A stretch of DNA of 11,394 nt from positions 1 through 11,394 of the forward strand of contig JAGQIY010000761.1 of NCBI GenBank assembly GCA_020430865.1, read 5' to 3'. The translations under genes were made by a program, and so were the position numbers. This document shows positions 5,584-11,394 of this stretch, piece after piece. Each line of letters opens with the position of its first letter. The first letter of the stretch is position 1. The notes beneath the pieces were generated by a model, which did not search any database, had not been told where the DNA came from, and saw only the letters and a list, made by a program, of their open reading frames with translations. Source of the stretch: Myxococcales bacterium. GTDB taxonomy: Bacteria > Myxococcota > Polyangia > Polyangiales > Polyangiaceae.

Positions 5584-6189
5584 GTGCTGCGAATTCTCTC
5601 CTGCTGTGTGCTCCTGACGCTGCTTGGCTGCAACCGCACGCCGGTGGAGCGAGGGAAGGCGCCAGCGCCGAGCGCCAAGGTGTTCGGTACCCGCATTCAC
5701 CAGCCGGACCGGCTGACCAGCGTCAAGACCGACGTCCAATCGAGTCATGGCGCTGATCTGCGGGTGAGCTGCGTGACCTGCCACTCCGCGCGCGGTCCGC
5801 GACCGCTCCCGAAGCAGGCCTCCGAGCTGAAGGAGTTTCATGTTGGAATGAAGTTTCAGCACGGAAAACTCGAATGTGGGAGCTGCCATGACGACTCCGC
5901 GCCTCACCGGCTGCTGCACCTGGCCAGCGGTGAGAAGGTGGAGATGCCGCAGGCCATGAGGCTCTGTGCGCAGTGCCATGGCCCCCAGAAGCGCGACTAC
6001 GACCACGGAGCTCACGGGGGCATGAACGGCTACTGGGATCGCTCGCGAGGGGAGCGGGTGAGGAACAACTGCGTCGACTGCCACGACCCCCACAGCCCTG
6101 CCATTCCCAGATCCGCGCCGGTTCTCCCGCCACGAGACCGCTACCTCGAGCACGCGAGCGCCGAAGGTACCGGGAGGAAACATGACTGA
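5584..6189 (+). CDS. Tetrahaem c-type cytochrome lipoprotein
   Basis: This is a membrane-anchored periplasmic cytochrome of 201 residues, likely the electron exit of a quinol-oxidising complex. From GTG 5584 the protein starts MLRILSCCVLLTLLGC, a short signal peptide with lipobox LLGC and acylated C16. Four haem sites follow: CVTCH (63-67), CGSCH (98-102), CAQCH (128-132) and CVDCH (163-167). Many further histidines are available as distal ligands, as in cytochrome c3/NrfB-like proteins. The frame is open back to a GTG at 5452, but that start would place 44 non-signal residues before the lipobox and would overlap the predicted promoter and activator sites, so I reject it. No clear ribosome binding site precedes 5584. 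The stop overlaps the next gene by 8 bases. A DsrJ-like role beside DsrO- and DsrP-like partners is inferred from gene order; haem number and sequence are not diagnostic. Confidence 0.85.
   Translation: MLRILSCCVLLTLLGCNRTPVERGKAPAPSAKVFGTRIHQPDRLTSVKTDVQSSHGADLRVSCVTCHSARGPRPLPKQASELKEFHVGMKFQHGKLECGSCHDDSAPHRLLHLASGEKVEMPQAMRLCAQCHGPQKRDYDHGAHGGMNGYWDRSRGERVRNNCVDCHDPHSPAIPRSAPVLPPRDRYLEHASAEGTGRKHD
6173..6177 (+). promoter_or_regulatory. Ribosome binding site of the ferredoxin gene
   Basis: GGAGG lies four bases before the ATG at 6182, inside the 3' end of the cytochrome gene. It fixes the start and, with the 8-base overlap, indicates translational coupling. Confidence 0.8.
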
Positions 6190-7105
6190 AGCGAACCCAG
6201 AGCCCAAGAACGCGGGGCGCCGTCGTGCACTCAAGGTGCTGGGGGCCACGCTGGGCGCCACCGCCTTCGCCGCGGCGATGGAGCCGCTCAAGGCCTGGAC
6301 CGATGACCTGACGTTCGATCAGTTCATGCAGCGTCACTACCGCGAACTCACACCCGAGCAGCTGCAGGCCGTGCTCCGTCGGGTCGAAGCCGAGACCAAG
6401 GAGAAGTACGGTCGCGAGGTGCACTGCGAGGACGTGCGCCCCATGGAGGGCGTCGAGTTCGGCTACGCGCTGAACCTCAGCGTGTGTATCGGCTGCCGCA
6501 AGTGCGCGGAGGCCTGCCACCACGAGAACAACCACGACCGCCGCACCAACAACTCGTACATCCGGGTGATCGAGATGGAGCAGGGCAGCCTCGATCTCGA
6601 GAAGGGGAACACCACCTACGATCACGCCGTGCCGGCGCCAGGCAAGTACTACATGCCGGTGCAGTGCCAGCAGTGCGACAACGCCCCCTGCGTGAAGGTT
6701 TGCCCCGTGCAGGCCACCTGGAAAGAGTCCGATGGCATCGTGGTCGTCGACTACGACTGGTGCATCGGTTGCCGCTACTGCGAAGCCGCTTGCCCCTATC
6801 ACGCGCGTCGCTTCAACTGGGAAGCTCCAGAGATCGACGCCGAGGACATCAACCCCGAGCAGTCCTACCTCTCGAACCGCATCCGTCCCCAAGGCGTGGT
6901 CGAGAAGTGCACGTTCTGCTTGCATCGAACGCGCAAAGGGCGTCTCCCGGCCTGCCTCGAGGCGTGCCCGACGGGGGCGCGAGTCTTCGGCAATCTGCTC
7001 GATCCCGATAGCGAGATCCGCTGGGTGCTCGAGAACAAGCGCGTGTTCGTACTCAAGGAAGAACTCGGCGCCAAGCCTCGGTTCTTCTACTTCTTCGATA
7101 ATTAA
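6182..7105 (+). CDS. Tat-exported four-cluster ferredoxin subunit (NrfC/DsrO-like)
   Basis: This iron-sulfur electron-transfer subunit should sit on the periplasmic side of the NrfD-type membrane partner encoded next. The N-terminus has arginines 13-15 in RRRALKVLG and an Ala/Gly-rich hydrophobic stretch to about 33, a Tat signal. A predicted helical linker covers 43-80. Sixteen cysteines form four [4Fe-4S] sites: C102, C105, C108, C112; C162, C165, C170, C174; C194, C197, C200, C204; and C243, C246, C258, C262. The pattern CxxC-x4-CxxxCP in the second site and CxxC-x11-CxxxCP in the fourth is typical of the DmsB/PsrB/NrfC/DsrO family. The length of 307 residues is longer than NrfC (about 220) and nearer to DsrO-like proteins. 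It lies between the cytochrome and the NrfD gene, 17 bases before the latter, so the three probably form one complex. Confidence 0.9.
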   Translation: MTEANPEPKNAGRRRALKVLGATLGATAFAAAMEPLKAWTDDLTFDQFMQRHYRELTPEQLQAVLRRVEAETKEKYGREVHCEDVRPMEGVEFGYALNLSVCIGCRKCAEACHHENNHDRRTNNSYIRVIEMEQGSLDLEKGNTTYDHAVPAPGKYYMPVQCQQCDNAPCVKVCPVQATWKESDGIVVVDYDWCIGCRYCEAACPYHARRFNWEAPEIDAEDINPEQSYLSNRIRPQGVVEKCTFCLHRTRKGRLPACLEACPTGARVFGNLLDPDSEIRWVLENKRVFVLKEELGAKPRFFYFFDN

Positions 7106-7122
7106 CCACGGGGAAATCTTCA

Positions 7123-8394
7123 ATGAGTCGTGACAGCCACGTGGTGAGCTACCCCAGGTTCCTGCTCCGAGTGCTCCGCATGAGCCTCGACGGAGGCTGG
7201 CGCTTCTATGTGTGGATGACTGTGCTCACCGCGATCGCGCTGGTGGGGGCCAACGCCTGGGCACATCAGGTGGCCAACGGGATGACCGTGACCGGCATGA
7301 CCGACCAGGTCTCCTGGGGGCTGTACATCGCCAACTTCACGTTTGGAGTCGGCCTGGCCGCCGGCGCGGTGATGATGGTGATCCCGGCCTACCTGTACGA
7401 CGACCACGACATGCACGACGTCGTGCTGGTCGGGGAGTTGCTGGCGATCGCGGCGATCACGGTTTGCCTGCTGTTCATCACCGTCGATCTCGGAAGGCCC
7501 GATCGGTTCTGGCACATCATCCCCGGACTGGGGCGCTTCAACTGGCCCATCTCGATGCTGACCTGGGACGTGATCGTGTTGAACGGCTACCTGCTGCTGA
7601 ACCTCCACGTGGCCGGCTACATGATCTACACGCGCTATCTCGGAAGGAAGCCGAACCGGCGCTGGTACGTGCCCTTCGTCTTTCTGAGCATCTTCTGGGC
7701 GATCAGCATCCACAGCGTCACGGCGTTTCTCTACAGCGGTCTCGGGGGTAGGCCGTTCTGGAACTCTGCGCTCCTGGCGCCGCGCTTCATCGCGTCCGCG
7801 TTCATCACCGGGCCGGCGTTCGTGATCCTTCTGCTGCAGCTCATGCAGCGCTTCTCGAGTTTCCGTAAGGCGGCAGGCCCAGTGCGGACGCTGACCAGGG
7901 TCATGCGTATCACAGTCTTGCTCAACCTGTTCATGCTGGGGTCGGAGCTATTCACCGAGTTCTACACCGGCGGACACCACGCGGTCGCAGCTCAGTATCT
8001 GTTCTTTGGGCTGCACGGGCATGACGCGCTGGTGCCCTGGATCTGGACAGCGGTCGCGCTGAACGTCGCCTCGGCGCTCTTGCTCCACGTGCCCGCGTTG
8101 AAACGTACGAGCTGGGCCCTCAACGCCGCGTGCGTCGCTGCCTTCGCCGGCGTCTGGATCGAGAAAGGCATGGGGTTGATCATCCCGGGCTTCGTCCCCA
8201 GTACGCTGCACGAGATCGTCGAGTACGTGCCGACTCTGACCGAGTGGAAGATTACCGCGGGGATTTGGGCGTTCGGATTCATGCTGCTGACCGTCGCCGT
8301 GAAGGTGGCTCTGCCCGTGCTCAGCGGCGAGCTGCGGCATCGGGATATCGAAGCGGATGCAGCGCACGACGAGGCGGTGTCGCCCGCCGAGTGA
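7123..8394 (+). CDS. NrfD/DsrP-family integral membrane quinol-oxidising subunit
   Basis: This polytopic inner-membrane protein of 423 residues has about ten hydrophobic segments, the size of the longer NrfD-family members (DsrP, HybB, QrcD) rather than the eight-helix PsrC type. Family landmarks include SWGLYIANFTFGVGLAAGA (about 64-82), DLGRPDRFWHI (about 122-132), FNWPISMLTWD (about 138-148), SIHSVTAFLYSG (about 191-202) and a region rich in glycine, histidine and glutamate around 270-295. These proteins bind menaquinol and pass electrons to an adjoining ferredoxin subunit. The start at 7123 has a GGGGA element upstream, and the porin gene begins 12 bases after its stop. Here it would replace NapC or NapGH as the quinol dehydrogenase for nitrate reduction (inference). 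Confidence 0.9.
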   Translation: MSRDSHVVSYPRFLLRVLRMSLDGGWRFYVWMTVLTAIALVGANAWAHQVANGMTVTGMTDQVSWGLYIANFTFGVGLAAGAVMMVIPAYLYDDHDMHDVVLVGELLAIAAITVCLLFITVDLGRPDRFWHIIPGLGRFNWPISMLTWDVIVLNGYLLLNLHVAGYMIYTRYLGRKPNRRWYVPFVFLSIFWAISIHSVTAFLYSGLGGRPFWNSALLAPRFIASAFITGPAFVILLLQLMQRFSSFRKAAGPVRTLTRVMRITVLLNLFMLGSELFTEFYTGGHHAVAAQYLFFGLHGHDALVPWIWTAVALNVASALLLHVPALKRTSWALNAACVAAFAGVWIEKGMGLIIPGFVPSTLHEIVEYVPTLTEWKITAGIWAFGFMLLTVAVKVALPVLSGELRHRDIEADAAHDEAVSPAE

Positions 8395-8406
8395 GGATGA
8401 ATTGCA

Positions 8407-9708
8407 ATGAGGAACGGATCATCATTTTCGCTGGGCAGAAGGACGTGTGCTGTCCTGGTGTTCGCGGCGCTTGGGCTGTCGGTGTGCTCGAACGCGGGAG
8501 CACAGGCACGCGCTGACTCCGAGGTCACCCTCACCCCCTACGCGCAGATCATCGTCAACGCCGGGATGAACACGGGCACGGCGGCGCCCTCTCAAGAGGC
8601 TCCCGTTGGTGCTCCAGCCGGATCGAACGTGGGTGACGGCTTGCCAACCGACGGTTCCTTCGTGCTGACGAGCAGGCAGTCTCGCGTCGGCCTGAAGGGA
8701 CAGTACGTCCTCGAGAACGACCTCGACGCGACCGCGACCGTGGAGATCGACTTCTGGGGGCTGCACGAAGACGGTGGGCCGACGGGCATCACGCAGCCGG
8801 GGCCTCGCCTGCGCCTGGGCTATGCGGACATCGGAGGCAAGTCCTGGCGGGTCTTTGCCGGACAGACCTGGAGCGTGGTCACGCCGAGGCTGCCGATGAG
8901 CATCAGCCACTCTGCGATCGTTCTGCACACCGGCAGCGGAGCGCTGTGGCAGCGTCTACCTCAGCTTGGCGTCAGCCTCGATCAAGCCCTCGACGGGGGA
9001 GAGGGCGAGCAGCGTCTCGGCGTGAAGCTCGCCGTGGTGCGATCCGTGAGCGGCGAACCGGGCGCGGGCGTCATCACACGGGCAGACAACGCCGACCCAG
9101 GCGCAGCCAGTCAGTTGCCGGGCGGAGAAGCCCACGCTGGGTATGAGAGCAAGCTGTTCGCCTTCGGGGTTGGTGGGCGCTTTGCGCGCGAGAAGTTCCT
9201 CACCGTCGACGCGGCGGGCGTCGCTGGTGACGTGAGCGTCTCGAGTTGGCTAGCAAGCCTGGACGCGAAGCTCACGACCGACTGGTTCTGGCTCGGGGGT
9301 CAGGGCTGGACGGGGGAGAACTTGAACGGGATGTTCAGCCGTCAGGGCGTGCTGCTCACTCGCGGGTCCACGGATCCCGCGCAGCCAGCGTTCGCGGAGG
9401 TCCGAGATGTCGAGGCGTTGCCGGCGATGGGTGGCTGGGTCGAGCTGGGGGTGCCGGTCGTCGAGAGCCTCAAGATCGTGGCCTCGGTGGGAGCCGAAGT
9501 CGGTGATGAAGACAAGCTTCCCGTGGGCGCAGCCAAGAGCAACCTCGGGCTGTTTGGCGGCGTGTTCTACTCACCGGTCAAGCGCCTGACCACGAGCCTC
9601 GAATACTACCGCACGGATACGAGATATCGCGCTGTCCCAGGCGCGCCGGACGAGCTGCGTCAAGGACTCAACGACAACCTGACCCTGAACGCGAAGCTCG
9701 AACTCTAG
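8407..9708 (+). CDS. Outer-membrane porin, DcaP-like beta-barrel
   Basis: This 433-residue protein has a signal peptide (hydrophobic about 13-28, likely cleaved near the AGAQA at 30-34). The mature part is rich in alternating hydrophobic and polar strands ending in aromatic residues and glycine, as in beta-barrels. The stretch FVLTSRQSRVGLKG followed by an acidic strand (VEIDFWG), then RLRLGYADI, then WRVFAGQTW matches the opening of DcaP-like and other trimeric porins. The protein ends LNAKLEL rather than with the usual terminal phenylalanine. GAGG at 8394-8397 serves as ribosome binding site, overlapping the last base of the upstream stop codon. Being inside the nap operon, it may admit nitrate or release nitrite. 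Substrate specificity cannot be read from sequence. Confidence 0.82.
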   Translation: MRNGSSFSLGRRTCAVLVFAALGLSVCSNAGAQARADSEVTLTPYAQIIVNAGMNTGTAAPSQEAPVGAPAGSNVGDGLPTDGSFVLTSRQSRVGLKGQYVLENDLDATATVEIDFWGLHEDGGPTGITQPGPRLRLGYADIGGKSWRVFAGQTWSVVTPRLPMSISHSAIVLHTGSGALWQRLPQLGVSLDQALDGGEGEQRLGVKLAVVRSVSGEPGAGVITRADNADPGAASQLPGGEAHAGYESKLFAFGVGGRFAREKFLTVDAAGVAGDVSVSSWLASLDAKLTTDWFWLGGQGWTGENLNGMFSRQGVLLTRGSTDPAQPAFAEVRDVEALPAMGGWVELGVPVVESLKIVASVGAEVGDEDKLPVGAAKSNLGLFGGVFYSPVKRLTTSLEYYRTDTRYRAVPGAPDELRQGLNDNLTLNAKLEL

Positions 9709-9720
9709 CAGGAGTCAACG

Positions 9721-10812
9721 GTGTTCCAATTCGATGATCGCCCCTTCATTGCAATCTGGGAGACGACGCGCGCGTGTGACCTGCAGTGCTTGCACTGCAG
9801 AGCTTGCGCGATGCCGACCTCTCACCCCGACGAGCTCACCAACGGCGAGGCCAGGGCGCTCCTGGAGCAGCTGGCTGCGGCCAGCGTTCCCCTCGTGGTG
9901 CTGACCGGGGGGGATCCCGCGAAGCGCAGCGACTTGGTGGAGCTGGTGGGGTTCGGCAAGCGACTGGGACTCGAGATGGGGCTCACGCCGTCGGCGACGC
10001 CGCTGGTGACCTACGATCTGCTTCGTTCCTTGAAGGCGGCCGGGTTGGGGCGGTTGGCGATCAGCGTCGATGGGAGTGAGGCAGAGCTGCACGACGCGTT
10101 CCGCGGCGTGGCAGGCAGCTTCGACACGTCACTGCGGATTCTTCAGGACGCTGCGTCGCTGGGTATCCCGACCCAGATCAACACGACGGTTCGCGCGGGC
10201 GTCGGTGATCTGCTCGAGCCCACGAGCCGCCTGGTCGAGGCGCTTGGGTGCGTGCTCTGGAGCGTGTTCTTCGTGGTTCCAACAGGGCGCGCGAACGCGA
10301 GCCTGCTGCTGGATCCCGACGACGTCGAGCAGCAGCTGAATCAGCTGGCGGACATCTCGAAGCGCGTGCCCTTCGCCATCAAGACGACAGCCGCTCCACA
10401 CTATCGGCGTGTGCTGGCTCAACGCAAGAGCGCTGGAGACGTGGCCGTGAGGCCCGCGCGCTATGTCCGAGGGCGCTCGGCGCTCACCGTCAACGAGGGA
10501 CGCGGAATGCTCTTCGTCTCGCACACGGGAGACGTCTATCCGAGTGGCTTCTTGCCGATCTCGTGCGGAAACATTCGAGACCGAGACCCGATCGACATCT
10601 ACCGCAGCCACCCGCTCTTCGAATCGCTGCGCGACCCGGATGCGCTCAGCGGGAAGTGCGGCGCCTGCGAGTATCGCGTCAAGTGTGGTGGTTCGAGAGC
10701 CAGGGCCTACGCCATGAGCGGCGACTACCTGGGCTCTGACGAGTCGTGTGCCTATTTGCCGCCAGGCTACGACGCGAGGTCCGCGAAGCGTCATCTGGCG
10801 TGCGTGGATTGA
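9721..10812 (+). CDS. Radical SAM/SPASM protein (AhbD/NirJ-like, TIGR04053-type)
   Basis: This is a radical S-adenosylmethionine enzyme of 363 residues. The SAM-cluster motif CDLQCLHC gives C19, C23 and C26. LTGGDP (61-66) is the SAM-binding glycine motif, and NTTV plus WSVFFVVPTGR are hallmarks of the haem-maturation branch that includes AhbC, AhbD and NirJ. A C-terminal SPASM-type region has GDVYPSGFLPISCGN (C282), C313, C316, C322 and C343 for an extra Fe-S cluster. The GTG at 9721 follows the porin stop by 12 bases with AGGAG at 9710-9714, so it is cotranscribed. Relatives remove or oxidise side chains of haem precursors or modify peptides. The best match I recall is the uncharacterised TIGR04053 group. 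A role in supplying or altering cofactors for the nearby cytochromes is possible but unproven. Confidence 0.85.
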   Translation: MFQFDDRPFIAIWETTRACDLQCLHCRACAMPTSHPDELTNGEARALLEQLAAASVPLVVLTGGDPAKRSDLVELVGFGKRLGLEMGLTPSATPLVTYDLLRSLKAAGLGRLAISVDGSEAELHDAFRGVAGSFDTSLRILQDAASLGIPTQINTTVRAGVGDLLEPTSRLVEALGCVLWSVFFVVPTGRANASLLLDPDDVEQQLNQLADISKRVPFAIKTTAAPHYRRVLAQRKSAGDVAVRPARYVRGRSALTVNEGRGMLFVSHTGDVYPSGFLPISCGNIRDRDPIDIYRSHPLFESLRDPDALSGKCGACEYRVKCGGSRARAYAMSGDYLGSDESCAYLPPGYDARSAKRHLACVD

Positions 10813-10842
10813 CCAGGCGGGGCTCGTGGGCAGCGGCACTAG

Positions 10843-11256
10843 CTAGACTACCGGGACGTAACCGGAGCTGGAGTCGCAGTCCCGCGGAGAGCGCGTGCGC
10901 GTCGCTGCTTCGAGTAGGTCGCGTCGGGTCAGGATGCCGATTGGTCGTCGCGTGGGACCGGTGCTGATCACCACGATGCGTCCCACCCCGCTCTGGAGCA
11001 TGTGGTCCGCCGCCTCTCTCGCCGTGTGATCGGGATACGCCACGACCGCGACGTTGGACACGATCTCGTGCACGTTCAGCGAGCCGTTCTGTGCCTGGAG
11101 ATCGGCGTGGTCGACGACTCCGACTAGCTGCGCGTTGCGGGTGACAGGGTAGATCTGGTGCGGCGTGTGAGCGGCGATCGCTCGCGCATGAGCGACCGTG
11201 ATGTCTGCATCGATGGTTACCAGTTGCCGCGTGGCAATATCTCCGACGTGGATCAA
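10843..11256 (-). CDS. Tandem CBS-domain protein
   Basis: This 137-residue soluble protein consists of two CBS domains (about 1-57 and 62-126), which together bind adenine nucleotides and regulate an attached or partner protein. Each ends with the typical strand-turn motif: LVGVVDHADL and PIGILTRRDLLEA. No ATG is available in the N-terminal part. The TTG at 11256 is the best placed start, although the frame is open up to a TAG at 11308-11310. The upstream in-frame residues (LPGFRRRADNLEL) resemble the linker that joins ClC chloride channels to their CBS pair, so this could be a detached channel tail or a free CBS protein. It converges on the radical SAM gene with 30 bases between stops and no clear terminator. 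No link to nitrate respiration is evident. Confidence 0.78.
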   Translation of the reverse strand: MIHVGDIATRQLVTIDADITVAHARAIAAHTPHQIYPVTRNAQLVGVVDHADLQAQNGSLNVHEIVSNVAVVAYPDHTAREAADHMLQSGVGRIVVISTGPTRRPIGILTRRDLLEAATRTRSPRDCDSSSGYVPVV

Positions 11257-11394
11257 CTCGAGATTGTCCGCTCTTCGTCGAAACCCGGGCAGCCTGATCA
11301 GCGTGGGCTAGCCGCCGGCCCGCAGGTTCTCAGGGGGTAGCGCCGACCCATCGACGCCGCCGAATTGCGGTGGCTATCTCTCGTTCTTGCAACG
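11257..11394. other. Upstream region of the CBS gene, no complete gene seen
   Basis: These 138 bases hold no complete gene. On the minus strand a short open frame enters from the window edge and stops at 11330-11332 after 20 codons (LQEREIATAIRRRRWVGATP). It might be the C-terminus of a neighbouring gene but is too short to judge. No sigma-54 element or clear inverted repeat was found here. Confidence 0.35.

Noticed and set aside
5723..7123. Minus-strand open frame of 466 residues opposite the cytochrome and ferredoxin genes
   Set aside because: It is antisense to two genes with clear haem and Fe-S motifs, and its own sequence shows no recognisable fold.
10812..10843. Bidirectional terminator between the radical SAM gene and the CBS gene
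   Set aside because: The 30-base spacer has no stable stem with a T-run on either strand. CTAGCTAG near its end is only a short palindrome.
11330..11394. Twenty-codon open frame entering from the right edge on the minus strand
   Set aside because: It is too short to tell a real C-terminus from chance, so it is mentioned only in the tail region entry.
1..11394. tRNA, rRNA, CRISPR arrays, insertion sequences and attachment sites
   Set aside because: I saw no cloverleaf-like GTTCGAATC segments, regularly spaced repeats, transposase motifs or long terminal inverted repeats. Base composition looks even throughout.

Overview
The window comes from a high-GC Gram-negative bacterium. Multihaem cytochromes, an outer-membrane porin, Tat-exported redox enzymes and sigma-54 promoters together suggest a Myxococcota or deltaproteobacterial-type organism. 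That is inference; no rRNA or other taxonomic marker is present. The centre is a periplasmic nitrate-reduction (Nap) locus made of two divergent operons around a shared control region.

Layout. Bases 1-473 are the 3' end of a sensor histidine kinase. A 369-base gap follows, then a small DUF2231-like membrane protein (843-1364, +). From 5308 down to 1410 on the minus strand runs a tight operon: napD, napA, a tetrahaem cytochrome that reads as an internally duplicated NapB, a 72-residue cysteine-free protein with a NapF/Tat-like N-terminus, and a 98-residue unknown. From 5584 to 10812 on the plus strand runs a second tight operon: a tetrahaem c-type lipoprotein, a Tat-exported four-cluster ferredoxin subunit, an NrfD/DsrP-type integral membrane subunit, an outer-membrane porin and a radical SAM/SPASM protein. 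A convergent CBS-domain protein (11256-10843, -) ends the window.

Likely working (inference). No napC, napG or napH gene is present in the window. The NrfD-type protein plus ferredoxin subunit plus tetrahaem lipoprotein, in the order of DsrJOP-like modules, would take electrons from menaquinol. They would pass them through the duplicated NapB-like cytochrome to NapA, which reduces nitrate to nitrite in the periplasm. NapD would handle the NapA Tat leader. The porin could admit nitrate or other small solutes.

Regulation. The 275-base intergenic region (5309-5583) carries two good sigma-54 (-24/-12) elements facing outward: 5338-5323 toward napD and 5557-5572 toward the cytochrome. Between them lie two tandem NtrC-architecture sites (6-N5-6, TGTTCC/GGAACA type) that start 21 bases apart. 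Both predicted transcription starts fall within a few bases of the start codons and neither gene has a clear ribosome binding site, so the first gene of each operon may be translated from a leaderless or nearly leaderless message.
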